NCBI GenBank assembly: GCA_007922195.1
Contig: ML682028.1
Location: 19,326,183-19,390,182, forward strand
Reading direction: 5' to 3'
From: Podocnemis expansa
Taxonomy: Eukaryota; Chordata; Testudines; Podocnemididae
Length of the DNA stretch: 64,000 bases
In this document: positions 1 to 11,915 of the stretch, piece after piece
Layout: each line of letters starts with the position of its first letter
Position numbering within the stretch: the stretch's first letter is position 1
Program-made: the position numbers and the translations under genes
The notes under the pieces: generated by a model
What the model saw: the letters and a program-made list of their open reading frames with translations, nothing else
What the model was told of the DNA's origin: nothing
Database searches by the model: none

Positions 1-214
1 TTAGCTGGTGCCAAGGGGTTAACTGATGTTTAACCAATTGCCAGATTCTAAGCTCTGGTGTCTTAATACAAAAGTAATGACAGTAATACACTATTAAAAG
101 AGTAAGATAGAAGATGTGAGGATGCAGTGCAGTGACTATAGTGTTTTGTTATATTTCTGCTCAGGCCCCATCAAATGAAACTCAGCCTCCTTCTCTAACA
201 AGTTTGTAGGTCTG

Positions 215-595
215 GTTGATAACAGTAAATAGGTCGATATAAAATATTTGGTCTTCTGTAAAGTGTTTGATGTAGTGCCCCATGACATTTTGATTAAGAA
301 TAATATAAAATCAGTGTGACAAATTAATTGAATGCTGGCTAAATGATGGAACACAAAATGCAGTTGTCTACGGAGAATTCCTCAGCCACCACAGTTCAGT
401 ATTTTTCTCTGTTATCTGGAAGAAAATATAAAATATGAAAGCATATAAAACAGAACAAATAGCCACAAGATTGTCAGGATGTTAAGTAACTACAAGGCAA
501 TTTCTGATACTGCTCGGAAAATGGGGAGTAATCAAGCCATATGCATTTTAATACAGGCAAATGCAAGTTCATTGGAACATAGGAATTTCTTTATG
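215..595 (+). pseudogene. CR1 LINE ORF2 fragment (reverse transcriptase)
   Basis: On the plus strand the sequence encodes stretches such as FCKVFDVVPHDIL (the CR1 'D-FCKAFD-VPH' motif) and, near 540-592, MHFNTGKCKFIGT (the 'FN-GKCK-LHLG' motif). Frameshifts and a deletion separate them, so it is non-functional. Confidence 0.65.
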
Positions 596-904
596 GAAGC
601 AGAGCCTTGACCCACCTAGCCCTGTCTCCAAAACCGACCACCAGCAGCTGCATCGCAGGAAGGTGCAAGTAATCTGAAATAGGAGCATGGGATAAGCCAC
701 CTTCCATGAAGGCCTCATCCTGACAATGATCCAACTACTTCAGTGCCATGAACTGCATATGTAGTTTGGCATAGCCTCCACAGGCATCATACAGAAACAA
801 AAGGGTGTCCTCCATATGGCATGACCTCACATCCACAGTGCGTGGCAGATCATGCAGAATGAATGGAGGATGCCAGATGTAACCCTATGACCATTTCTGG
901 TATT
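596..904. other. Unassigned segment inside CR1-derived region
   Basis: This stretch lies between two plus-strand CR1 pieces. It does not read as CR1 to me and shows no inverted or direct flanking repeats that I can see. It may be a diverged part of the CR1 ORF or a separate insertion. Confidence 0.3.
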
Positions 905-1380
905 GGCACTTAAAGAATGATATTGAAAAATTTGAGAGAGTTCAGATAAGAGATTCCAGACTCATTTATTATCGGAAAAATACACCTAACAATGAAAGAC
1001 TAAAGGAGTTCAGTCTATTTTTCAGTCTATTATTGAAGAAAAGGTTAAGTGGTGACTTGATTGCAATCTATAAATACACATTGATGGAGAGAATATCTGA
1101 TACTAAAGAGCAATCTAATCTGGCAAACAAAGGCACGAGGTCCAGTCCCTAGAAGTTGAAATCAGTGAAATTCAAATTGGAAGTGAGACATTTTTAATAA
1201 TGTGGGTGATTAACATTGCAATGGATTGCCAGGGGTGTGGTAAATACTACATCACTTGGAGTTTTAAAATCAGGATTGGATGCCTTTCTAATATATCTGT
1301 TGAACTGGATGCAGGCATCATAGGGTGAGATCCTTTGTCCTGTTGCATGCAGAAGGTCAGACTAAGTGATAGTAATCCTA
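905..1380 (+). repeat. CR1 LINE 3' region, plus strand
   Basis: It contains TTTGAGAGAGTTCAGA, GGTTAAGTGGTGACTTGATT, GCAATCTATAAATAC, TTTTAAAATCAGGATTGGATG and CAGAAGGTCAGACTAAGTGA, in the order found at the CR1 ORF2 3' end and 3' UTR. It is many substitutions away from younger CR1 copies. Confidence 0.8.
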
Positions 1381-1510
1381 GGAGATCAGGGTTGGAAGGG
1401 ACCTCAGGAGATCATCTAGTCCAACCCCCTGCTTAAAGCACGACCAACCCCAGCTAAATCATCCCAGTCAGGGTTTTGTCAAGCCGAGCCTTAAAAACTC
1501 CTAATGATCC
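1381..1510 (-). repeat. CR1 LINE 3' end, minus strand
   Basis: GATCAGGGTTGGAAGGGACC, CATCTAGTCCAACCCCCTGC and AAATCATCCCAGTCAGGG are the reverse complement of the CR1 3' UTR. It abuts the preceding plus-strand CR1 tail, so two CR1 3' ends meet tail to tail. Confidence 0.85.
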
Positions 1511-4380
1511 CTTGTGACCTCAACAGCTATGACATAATGATAAGATCTGAATTTATTTGGCATTCCTCATCCCAAAGCACTTCTACAAACCTAACACCCA
1601 TAACTGCCTGTGATATGTGGGATTGTTTCCACCACCAGAACCAAAGGCTGCCTCCTCTGGGATGAAACAAAACCAAAAGCTGTTTACCCATTTAGAGCAA
1701 GTTGTCGTGAAAAGTATCTTTTCCAACTGAAAAAACTCTTATCAGTAGAATTTTGGAAAAAAGGAAATGTAGGTACCTGAGTTGAAATGTGACCAGGAGA
1801 GACCAGGGTTCCCAGTGAGCTTCATGGAATGGTTACAGAACAAACACTTGGCCTCAGGATCTGGTCTATACCTCCTCCGATTTCATAACTGCAGCTTTCA
1901 CATCCCTCCCACAACAGTCCTTGGTATCAACACTGATTTCAGAGGAGCACACGGGTATTGTAGCATCCATGGATGGGGTCCTTTTGTGGTCTCCCATCTA
2001 AACACTGGGGACCTGGCAATCCAAGAGGCATCTAGATGGATGGCAAAGATCAGGAATGTTATCATATAGTAGAGAGGGGCAACAGCAATACAAACAATCA
2101 CTTTGTAGAGAGGGACTGGAATGAAAACTCTTGATTCTTAGCAAGGTCAGGATTTGTGTATTTCCAATGGACTGACCCAAACTCTGGGTCCAAATACTGC
2201 CTGGCTGGTGGCTGGAATTCAGAGTCAGAAGCAAACCATTCCTAAACCTCAAGGTATTTTGGTTTTGTCCATTTTAGATTTAAATCCAGAACTTTTGATC
2301 CATCTTTTGGATCTAGGTTTGGGTATTGGCCCATCTCATTGCCTTGAAAAACCCCATGCTTTGTTTGCCGCCTAACTTTCTATAGGAGACCAGACATGAA
2401 TGGAAGAACTGAACTGGAAGAGAATTGGGTCCAGTTTGTCGTCATCATGTATCACAACAAACAGGCAGCAGAGACCTTTATGCTCATTTCCATTTCATGT
2501 TGTGGGCAAGGCTGTTGGCTCTTTGAACAACTGATCTGGAAATCAGAGGGAGGGAAGAACCCCTTCTTATATCATTTGTCATGGACCTCTCCACCCTGCT
2601 TCCCTCATCATAGGCTTACAATCTTCCCAGCACCAGAATCTTGACTTTGCAGTTTTCAAAGCCATTCTTCGTACAGCCCAAATACTACTGCTTTAAGGAC
2701 TCCATAGTTACATGGAAAGGTCATTTATAAAACGTGACGCTTTCTTTCATTGTTAAAGCCCCAACTCAGGTTGGAATTAAACTCCACTTGTATTATACTC
2801 AGCTCCTATTTATTTTTCTGATAGATTAGTAAATTACAGCTGTCGCTAAACATTAGAATGGCTTTTTCATCAGCTTTCCCTCTGTTAGCCGACAGTTCAT
2901 TAAAGCATTTCTCCAGTAAAGATCTTGCCACCAGCTTGCTGTCTGAAAAAGCCTTTTCTTCGAAGCCTTGCAGAGGCAGCTGTGGAAACTGCTCAGTAGC
3001 TTTGCACAATGTGAAACATCTGTACAAATGTAGCCAGTGATAAGTTAAAACTAACACAAATAAAAGACTCCCCAGGTAATGACTCCTTATCCAGTTATCG
3101 TTTCTATAAAAAACTAATGGAAAACATGAATAATGCTCAACTGTCTGATTATTGGCATTTTTCAGGCTCCGTGTCAAATATTTCCCCATAGCAGGCTACC
3201 TGGAGGGCTTGTACAATTACATATTTGTGCACCAGGGGATTCCAAACAGTAGCCCCATTTGAAGGCGTCTGAGTCTTTCCGCAATCCCTAAGTAAAACTC
3301 TTGCCCCTCTGTCAGCTTTGATTTGTAACAATGTTCATGGCATCTGTTTTTCATATGATATGTGTAATACAGGAGATTCTGATTGCTCGTTCTGCTGCCC
3401 AAAGCAATCCATCTGGGAGCTGACTAGAGAAAAAATGGAAGTTCCACGTAACTGTAAGGCGCCAATAGTTGAAAAAGAGGGAGACAAAAAGGCAATACCT
3501 TTTTCCCTGTGCTTTGAGGCATCTGAGTAAAATAAATAAGTTTCCATGTGGGAGGTGGGCTGCATAAAAAGTTTCCATGGTTTTTAGCACAGTGTGTGTT
3601 TACTTCAAGGAGGGGGGTCTCTGAAACTGTGAACATAGTTCCAATCCTGTCTCAGATTTCGGCACTCTTGTAGTAGCAATCTCACGTCAGCCCATTGGAG
3701 GTGTAAGGCAACATGACTTGATGTGAGTGGACAAGGCGTGAGCTTGGTGGGATAGATACAAGCAGGAAATTTAAAAAGAAGTGGATTTCTGGAAAATTAC
3801 GATTCAGGAAACTTCTGTGTATGCACTAGGAAAAAATCTAACGGCTGACAAATTGATCCCAATGTATTAACATACGAGGGCCCTGATTTTTTTTCAATTT
3901 GGCCTCCAGTTTTGCACCAGGGAAATAAGTGAATGCAGTTTTACAGCATGTAGATATTTGACATCGGGTTTGTGGGCACCATCTTATATGTGAAAATGCT
4001 TTTTTAAAAAGCCCAGCGGTTATTGTTGCTTACACAAGTGAGTCTGTACCATATTGGCCAAAGTCCAAAGACACACACACAGGTCACAAGAATCATGCAT
4101 GAAATGGACAAGAATCTCCTTAGTCAGGCCCATTTGTGATATTTACATAGTCCATGCACAAGACATTGGTCTTTGCACGATCATTGTCTTTTTGCTGATG
4201 TGAAAAGTGGGGTGTGAAAGCAGAGGCCACTTTTCAAAGTCGGGTACTTTTTTTTTTTATTTTAATCTCTATTATACCGCATACAAAACTGGGGAGAAAA
4301 GATGATTTTATGCCCGATCACAGTGTGGCACAGTAGGTAAGTCTTAATCCATGGTACTTATAATAAATAATATGCTTGCT
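1511..4380. other. Non-coding, no recognised feature
   Basis: No exon with consistent splice sites and no known repeat family was identified. Short ORFs up to 127 codons are unlike any protein I know. A T-rich run lies near 4250. Confidence 0.5.
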
Positions 4381-4384
4381 TGAC

Positions 4385-4511
4385 AACATGATTATTATTT
4401 ATGTCATGATAGAGCTTCATAGCTCCAGTCATGGACTGGGATCCCATTGTGCTAGGTGCCATTCAAATACAGAACCAGAAGATAGTCTCTGTCCCCAAGG
4501 AGTTCCCAATC
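4385..4511 (+). repeat. Old amniote interspersed repeat (CORE-SINE/MIR-associated type)
   Basis: ATTATTTATG..., TAGCTCCAGTCATGGACTGG, GATCCCATTGTGCTAGGTGC, then CCCCAAGGAGTTCCCAATCT. The same module recurs in this window at 9.4, 26.2, 43.2, 44.5 and 52.0 kb, and in reverse at 10.4, 12.8, 18.1 and 31.3 kb. Exact family name uncertain. Confidence 0.6.
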
Positions 4512-4514
4512 TTA

Positions 4515-4748
4515 TGGTATGTCTACACTGCAAATGAAAGTATGACTGCAGCACAGCCTGTTTGCCTGAATACCGCCCAACTGGAACAGGGGTGCGGACT
4601 CAAACAGCTGGACCTTGAGGCTGCCTGGGTTGCCGTGTCTTCACTGCTATTGTTACAGGAAATAGCAAAATCAAAACTACCTCAGGGTTGTCTACACCTG
4701 CTGCAGTCACATCTCTAATTACACAGGCAGAGCAGTGTTGGCACACCC
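4515..4748. mobile_element. Harbinger-like MITE
   Basis: The left end TGGTATGTCTACACTGC and the reverse complement of the right end, GGGTGTGCCAACACTGC, match at 13 of 17 positions. It is preceded by TTA and followed by TAA, close to the 3-bp TWA target duplication of PIF/Harbinger elements. It inserted at the edge of the older repeat ending at 4511. It has no coding capacity. Confidence 0.6.
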
Positions 4749-4936
4749 TAAGTGTGCTGAACTTCTGCCCTGCTGGGCTTTCAGTTATATGATTTTTCAG
4801 AAAACCTGTTGGCTCAGTAGGCACAGAGCATAACCCGTGCATTATTAAAGGGCTTTCTGTTTATTGTAGTTGTCATGGTGATCCCTGGTTAAATTTGGAT
4901 GGATTTGCAAACCATTGTTGCATGGGCTTGAGATGA

Positions 4937-5691
4937 TGTGACGAGGCAGTTGCCCTGCGCTGGTCCTGAAAGGGTTAAAAAGGGCCTGAGAGCAGCAGCC
5001 AATGGGCGGAGGGCAACTGAGGACCAATCAGGGGCCAGGTCCCCTTTATATAAGGGAGTTGCAGAGATTTAGGAGTTCAGTTAGCCTTGGGAGCTCAGAG
5101 AGGGAGGTTCTTTGCCCAGCTGGCTGACCGAGGGGGTCAGCACCCCGGAGAGCGCAGTGGTGACACTCAGAGCTGTTTGGAGCTGGGGGTCTTGAAGGTG
5201 TGGATGGCAACTGGCATAGAATAGATGGCTGCAGAAGGTCCAAAGAGGTATACAGAGGGGCCGACTGCAGAGAAGCGGCCCTAAGATGAGGTTCTGCATG
5301 AGACTGAGGGCTGCAGGGAAAGTGGCTTAGGGAATTTGGACTATGAGATGGCCAGAAGGAGACAGCAGCATCAGTGCTGAGGTTGCAGCACATAGGGTCT
5401 CTGGGTCAGGGCCTAGAGAAGTGGGTGGACCCAGGTCCCTTCCCACTCCTCTGGAGTGCCATAGGTAGCACTGGACTCTCAGGCCATTGAGGAGCTGCAG
5501 AGCGGCTGAGATTAGCGAGTGGGGCTTTCTCCAGAAGGGAGGGTTGCATGGGCTGCGGTACTCAGCTGGAGGGCTGAGTAGCCGAGGAAATGACGGAGAA
5601 CGCACTGCGGACAGGTGTGCCACTTGAGACTAATTCCCCAATACTATCGCCAGGAGGCACCTGCATAGAGGGGACCATGCATCTTGTCACA
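4937..5691 (+). mobile_element. LTR-like segment with promoter motifs (possible solo LTR)
   Basis: It begins TGTGACGAGG and can be closed at TTGTCACA, giving short inverted TG...CA ends. CCAAT motifs at 4999-5003 and 5024-5028 precede TTTATATAAGG (TATATAA 5047-5053), a compact polymerase II promoter. GC-rich transcribed-looking sequence follows. No flanking target duplication and no internal retroelement genes were found, so the right boundary and class are uncertain. Confidence 0.45.
5047..5053 (+). promoter_or_regulatory. TATA box of the LTR-like segment
   Basis: TATATAA sits 19-48 bp downstream of two CCAAT boxes. The spacing suits transcription starting near 5078. It is probably an inherited LTR promoter and not that of a host gene. 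Confidence 0.45.
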
Positions 5692-8600
5692 GTTATTGCA
5701 TTCGCTGCTCTGGTCAAGTTCAGAAGACATGGAGAAGAAGGAATATGTTTTAGCTGTTCATATTCTCTTTTATTCATTACTTTGGTGCCTTTTCCTTAGC
5801 AGAGCTGTGGGTGGCAGTTGCATCATGCTTCCTGCTGCTGTGTATGTCAGGGAGAAGGAGAAAGCCCTAACTGGCAAAGGACTATCAATTACTATCAAAG
5901 AGGGGAAGAGAGCATTACGAAAAGGTGGCCAAAATGCTGCAGGAAGAAGAGAAGTTGGCACCGTACCCTGATCGCTCAGCATCACCTCCCTGTGACCTCA
6001 GTGCAGCTAGGCCTCATTGTTTGGAAGAGTGGCTGATCAGGAAGTGCCCAGGACCATGGATGAAGGAGGTCTTGGTGAGAAGATAGAGGCCAGGAGAAGG
6101 GGGGGGTTATGACAACGTGTTTTCATCTGGAGCTCCATGGTCCACGGAGACCCAAGCAGTTCCATGCTCTTAGCATGGGTAATACAACAAGTGGTGAACT
6201 GACCATCTAGCACTTCTGACAAATGCCGGAGGGGCTGGTGTGCTAAAGGGCTGGCTGGGCCGGTCTTTACATTGTCAGGGCAATGTGTGTCCTGCCACAA
6301 GACTCTTTGATCAGCTGGAACATGACAACCACTTCTCCTCGCCCCCAGCCCTACCTCTTCCTCTGCCCCTTTCCCACCACCAAGTCCACCAAGCAGAGCC
6401 TGTTCCCCCTCCAAGCCCCCTCTCTTTTCTCTTTTCCCGCCCCCTCCCATCTCTTTAAATGTCATGGTAGATTTTTATTCCCAGTCCCTCACCGGCTACA
6501 GCGGCCACCCCGGTTCCGAGCTGTGTATCCTCATGGCTCTGGGGACATCCCCAGGCCAATAGAGATGTGCCCTTTGCTAGTGGTCCCCAGACAGATGATT
6601 CTTTTGCCTTGGCAGAGCTCTCAGAACCTCTCTCGCCCTCAGGTGTGATTCTGCCCACTGGGTAATTTACATCCAGGTGCAAACTCCTTTGTATGTTCAA
6701 TGCCGCTTCCTTCCAGTTGCTTCTGGCTGGAGTGGGTCTACACAGGCAGACGTACCACGGTGGAGATGTCCCAGCACCAGTGGGACCCATGCCTGATCAT
6801 AATACCCCACGTGGAGAGGGCTGCAAACACCATCCACTTGCAACAGCTGTGTTTGCAACCAGAAAGGGTGTGGAAGGAAATTGCCTTATAAAGAGGAATT
6901 GTTTTTCTTTTCCAGGTCATAGTAGGGATGCAAGGGCAAGGTGTGTGGGAGTGCTGTGTACTCTGATCCCCTCTGAAATCTGAGGCTGAATCCACCCTGA
7001 GGTCTTCATTCCAGTTCTGTTTTTCTTTAAAAACTGCCTACTCTCTCTTCATGTCGGGGGTGTAGCTGCCAGTCTCAGTGTACACACACTGCTGCCCCCG
7101 TAATCTCCCAAGATAGTCACACCGTTACACAAACGTGCTGTAGTTCGAGAGAGATCTGGAGAGAAAACATCCCTCCATGAAGGAGTACATTACAGTCAGT
7201 TCTGAACTGCCTTGCACGTCCCGGCCAGTATCTGCCTCTCATCAAGTCCTCTGATGTGTCTCCCTCCTTGTCTGTTTTGTCTTTTTGGCCTGCCCACCCT
7301 TCCTCTCCATTATGTTTGTGCTGCATACTTTCATCTCACTTGTGGTGAGTTCAGGAGCTGAGCAGGGTGGTAAAACCTCCTAGCTCTAGTTGGCACAGAG
7401 CCAGCGTAACGGCTTAGCGTTACACACTTCCCTGATGGCTGGAGACCCTGATCTCACCCAGCTGATAGAACTGCCCTTTTGAGAGGGGATGGACAGCTGT
7501 GCCTTCGAGCAAGCCCATTTTTGCTCTGAAATTGGTCCTGCACTGAACAAAGCTTGGCCAAGACCCTAAGTGCAAGACTAGCACCTGACATACGCTGCTA
7601 TCTCTCAGCTCCCCTAGTCAGGCAAGTGGCAATACAGGCCAGTAAAACTTCTGAAGTCTTCTCTCTTTGACACCATCTATCATTTTAATTTTCATACACC
7701 AACAGCTTGCTTGCAGCCGCTAGAAATGCTTTAAAGGAAGTTATTTTATTTTGTCTCTTCCCTCTCTGGACTTCCTGGGATGCGGCCTTTGATTCAGCCT
7801 CCTGATGTTATCGAGTAGGAAGCTGCAGCCCTTTGAAGTGAGCTATTACAGCTTCACGTTGTGCTTTAAACTTCTGGGCGCCTTCCACCCTCTGCACTGT
7901 GGACATTCTGTGCAGCTAGCACCTACTTTGGATGCATAAACTGGATCTTAAAGGGACACACTCCTATTATTTGGACCACAGTTTTAGAATTCATGGAAGG
8001 AAAAAGTGTGTGATGAAAAATTTCCTTCTTTCATGTATATTAACTATACTTAGCCTTGGTCATTGTGATTTTAATCTTCATAGAGCCCTACAGGTGTGGC
8101 TTGTGACCAAGCCAAAGGGATTTGGGCACCTAAGTCTCTTTAACAGCAACCTCTTTGAAAATCATAACCTCACTCCTCTAAGCTAGAAATGAGCAAAAAG
8201 TTGAAAACCTGGTTTGTGAAGAGAAGCAGCTAGTCGGATTTATTATGATTTATGGGACAGCTCTTTTAAAACCACTTCTGAATCCTGACAGTTTCACAGA
8301 TTTTAGCTCAGACCAGCACTTGTCTGGATATTTGCACTAGAAGGTAAATCCTTCTTTCTTCCTTATTTTTCTGTTTCAGAAAATATCATTCATCTGATCA
8401 GGGAGCAGAAGCAATCGCATGAGACCTAACCAACCCCAAGAGAATAGCTGATGGGAACAGTTCATGAATAACCCGTGACCTAAAATTTTGTTCACCTCAA
8501 CCTGTTGAATGAGGAGAATTGGGTTCAGCTTGCACACACATAGTGAGCAGGAAAGAGGCCAAGTAACTAACAAACAATATCAATAATTCAAGGTTCAGTC

Positions 8601-8857
8601 AGCCATAAGCATATGGCAGATGAAATACTCAGCTTGATGTATACAGTTCTTTCAGCCATCTTTAGTGAAGCAGCCACGGCTTCACAGGGGACATGTTGTG
8701 TGTCCACATGCAATTGTGTGTATTGCTAACTCTTTTCTTCTCTCTAACCTTCTGCAGTTTCTTCCATCCATTTTCTTCCTAAACAAGCTTCCAGTGAAAT
8801 AGACCCAATTTTATGACACATTTCAAATATTTCATGTTGAACCAACTTTTTGTTTCA
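5692..8857. other. Non-coding, no recognised feature
   Basis: It is mostly unique-looking sequence. Purine/pyrimidine-biased tracts occur near 6330-6460 (C/T-rich) and explain long Gly/Glu-rich or Pro/Leu-rich spurious ORFs there. The 7650-7910 part is calmer in composition and could be a conserved non-coding element, but I cannot test that. Confidence 0.45.
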
Positions 8858-9138
8858 AAACAAGCAAGGAGTCCCGTGGCACTTTTAAAGACTAACAAAT
8901 TTATTTATCACATGAGCTATTATAGGAGAAAATCCCACTTCATCAGATGCTTTGAAGATGGGGGAACTTACAGAATGGGAGGAAATAAATGCAGAGGAGT
9001 GTAAGACATGAGATCAGGTCACACCGTAACAGCAAATCAAAGCAGTTGTTAAGATGCAAACACTGGGGAATGGCATGTAGAGGGAGGTGAGGTCAAATTA
9101 CCTGTTGTAATGAGAAAAAAAAAACCTAACAAAAAAAA
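8858..9138 (-). mobile_element. PLE 3'-terminal fragment, minus orientation
   Basis: The reverse complement of this segment aligns over its length with 39830-40070, including the 3' non-coding region and the terminal unit. The ribozyme-like box CTGATGA is intact on the minus strand (8940-8946), but the GAAA box is lost. Flanks share TTGTTTCA at 8850-8857 and 9139-9146, a possible 8-bp target duplication. An A-rich run sits at the right border. Confidence 0.75.
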
Positions 9139-9414
9139 TTGTTTCAGGCTGTCTATTTTGTATTATCTAGAACATTCTGATATAACAGCACATTTTAAAA
9201 AGTTGAGGTTGAAATGTTTCAGTCTGAGCAAAACAAAAATGTTTCAAATGACCAGAAGTGGGGTGGTGGGGAATTGGAACTTTCCTTAACACATTAGCTA
9301 TTTTCCATTTTTGCACCGGTTCAGAACAAAGCTGGATTTAGAAATCCTTTGCAAAACAGAACTTTGAAGACCCCCCCACCCAGCTGTAACTAACAGTACA
9401 GTATTTATTCCTGT

Positions 9415-9540
9415 TGATTTATATTACTGTACTACCTAGGGGGCAATCATGGATCATTACGCCATTGTATGAACATAGATGAAAAAAGAGAGCCTCTGCC
9501 TCCAGGGGATTACAGTGTAATTAGAAGACCTCTTGCCTGG
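9415..9540 (+). repeat. Old amniote interspersed repeat
   Basis: ATATTACTGTACTACCTAGG, GGCAATCATGG and GATTACAGTGTAA follow the same module order as at 4385-4511. Confidence 0.5.
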
Positions 9541-10055
9541 GAGGAATTGCTATTCCATTCCACTCCCCTTGACGAATTCCTGCAGTGACGACTTCTAGGT
9601 CACCTGCATAGCTTCTCTGTTCCCATCAGGTTTAGCCAGGCTGCTTACAATGATCTTTCTCTGATCCGGGTTCACACTGAGAGTGCACTTCCTCCAAGGC
9701 AAGCACTATGATGTGAAGAAACAAGAGGGCACTCCATATTCTGGATGAAGCACAGTATAAGCCTTGTGGCTCTGTTCTTTCTCTGATGCGTCTCTTCATA
9801 TTCACTTTGCTGTTGCAGATTATCAGCTCTTGTTCTAGCTACTTTGTGTGGCACCAGCTGGTGGAAAGTGGCAGACTCTGACCCCAGTTGGCCAGTAGAG
9901 GATTTCCCCTGTATAAGGGAAATCTCAGCTGTAATAAAATTATGTAGCTGGTTCTTATACCAGATGCCCACCCATAGACTTAGAGTATATAGAGGGCAGG
10001 GTTGGACAAGGCAGAGTGTACCTGTGCTCCATTAATTCACACTGGTATATGGTCC
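9541..10055. other. Non-coding, no recognised feature
   Basis: No repeat or exon recognised. Open frames here have no protein-like features. Confidence 0.4.
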
Positions 10056-10057
10056 TG

Positions 10058-10240
10058 TGTGTCTACACTGTTGTAGGATAATCTCTGAGCCTGGGTTTAC
10101 CGATGTGAGCTGTCAGGGTGCTGGTTAGAGCTCCAAAAACAGCTGGGCAACCAGCGCTGTGACTCTGCCCCTTGGGCTGGAGCTCAGGCATAGCCCCACC
10201 TACCCCCAGGCTCCAGTCTAAGCCACAATTAGAAAGTGCT
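10058..10240. mobile_element. MITE-like fragment (GTCTACACTG family)
   Basis: The left end GTGTGTCTACACTGTTGTAG resembles the GGGTATGTCTACACTGC ends seen elsewhere. The body includes AGCTCAGGCATAGCCCCACC. The right end is not clear. Confidence 0.35.
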
Positions 10241-10445
10241 GTTATTTTTAGAGAGCACTCAAGTTTGTTGACACAGGCTGGGAAGGTCACTTTTCTGAGC
10301 TTTGCGGGTATAATCATAGAGACTGTAGCCATCTGATGAAAGTTAGAGCACCTCCTAGGCTGCTCTGTTTCACACTGGTGAGTTGATGCTGGGACTGCTG
10401 AGAAACAGAGGGGTACGTTTCTCCCTGACGCATGCACGTGGTTAG

Positions 10446-10575
10446 ATTGCTAGCGCCTTGGGGCAGAGGTCATCTTTTTGTTCTGTGCCTGCACAGAGCC
10501 TAGCAGAAAAGAGCCTTCATCCATGGCTCAGCCTCTGGGACACAACAGTATGTATAATCTATGTAATAAGATGCC
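10446..10575 (-). repeat. Old amniote interspersed repeat, reverse orientation
   Basis: CGCCTTGGGGCAGAGGTCAT, CTTTTTGTTCTGTGCCTGCA and CAGAGCCTAGCA are the reverse of the module at 4385-4511. Confidence 0.55.
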
Positions 10576-11042
10576 AGGATTGTCACCCGTCTGTACATCA
10601 CTGTGCAGCCTAGGTGGTTTGTTGAGTCAGTTTGAAACAACGGAAACTGCCGCAAGTATGATTAAGAGCTCTGTTGGTTCAGGATATCACCAGGTCCAAT
10701 GTCATGCAGATTCACAGTCTGTTGTTACCTTTTAGTTTTTAAATTCTCAGCCATTTGGGCTTCTTTTTATACATCACAAATCATATCCACGGAGCATGGT
10801 CTGGCACTGTGGAGGATTTAGGCCTTTATTTTTAACTGGGTTGGTGCTATACACCATTTTTCTGTAGCAAGCACTAAATCCTTTCTAGTTCAGGACCAGC
10901 GCCCTGTTCCATTAATTGGGTGTTTTCTGTTGTGGGCACTTGCCTCCTACATTAATAATGTATTTTGCCTTAGACTAGTCTACATTAGACTTTTCAGTCA
11001 CTGGCCTCATCATCTAATCTCGTTTAGGGTTTCATAAAAGTT
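10576..11042. other. Non-coding, no recognised feature
   Basis: Unique-looking AT-rich sequence; nothing identified. Confidence 0.4.
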
Positions 11043-11468
11043 GTCATAGAATCATGGAAGACGAGGATTGGAAGGGATCTCAGGAGGTATCTAGTCCAAC
11101 CCCGGCTCAAAACAGGACCAGCCCCAGCTAAATCATCCCAGCCAAGGCTTTGTCAAGCTGGGCCTTAAAAACCGCTAAGGATGGAGATTCCACCTCCTTA
11201 GGTAACTGATCCAGTGCTTCACCACCCTCTTAGGGAAAATGTTTTCCTAATATCCAACCTAGACCTCTCCAGCTCAGCTTGAGACCATTGCTCCTTGTTC
11301 AGTCCTCTGTTAATGACTCACTCCCTCCTCTTTGGAGCACTCCTTCCCTCATTCTTCTATTCTGCAGAGCCAACCAGCCTAAGTCCCCCAGCCTCTCCTC
11401 ATAAGTCATGTGCTCCAGCTTCCTTGCCATTTTTGCTGCCCTCCTCTGGACTCACTCCAATTTGTTCT
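11043..11468 (-). repeat. CR1 LINE 3' region, minus strand
   Basis: CATAGAATCATGGAAGACGA, CTAGTCCAACCCCGGCTCAA, AAATCATCCCAGCCAAGG, CTAATATCCAACCTAGACCT, CTCCTCATAAGTCATGTGCT and TCTGGACTCACTCCAATTT appear in CR1 reverse-complement order. A short internal deletion lies around 11300-11335. This is the longest CR1 3' piece in the window. Confidence 0.9.
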
Positions 11469-11764
11469 CTTTTGCTTTGGAGAAGTGTAGATGGGGTGGT
11501 GGGATGGGTTCAGAGCTGGGAAAAAGATGTGCTTTGGTTTCTGTTTTTTCCTAGCTGTGGTGTCCATGCCCCCCACCATTTGATATGTCATTGCCTGATA
11601 TGTTTTATGGTCCCCTTTGATTTTAAATAGCGGGGTTCCTGGGACATCTGCCACTATCTGTCCCTCATGACTCTGATCTGGCACTAGTTAAAGCTTCACT
11701 TGCTCTCATCCGTCCTATGGTGTGCGCTGAAAGGAAGCGTCCATTTATTATTTGAACCAAGTAA
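11469..11764. other. Non-coding, no recognised feature
   Basis: Nothing identified. Confidence 0.4.
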
Positions 11765-11915
11765 AGAGTGTCCTGGGATTTATTCCCAGTTCCGCCCTTG
11801 GCTTGGTGTGAGGTCTTAGACAAGTCTGGTCATCTCTCAGTTCCTCCATGTGGAAATAATGCTACTGCCTCAGAGGATTAATTAACTGCCGTCTGCTCAG
11901 TGCTTGGGTGTCTTA
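11765..11915 (+). repeat. MIR/CORE-SINE
   Basis: TCCTGGGATTTATTCCCAGT, GTGAGGTCTTAGACAAGTC, CTCAGTTCCTCCATGTGGAA and CTCAGTGCTTGGGTG follow the MIR body order (tRNA-like head, CORE, L2-like tail). Confidence 0.6.

Noticed and set aside
6037..6465. Gly/Glu-rich 142-codon frame, minus strand
   Set aside because: It arises from a C/T-rich tract and has no domain structure.
8813..9004. Open frame with KTNKFIYHMS-type peptide, repeated at 39937-40197 on the minus strand
   Set aside because: Both are antisense translations of the PLE terminal sequence, so the peptide similarity only reflects the DNA repeat.
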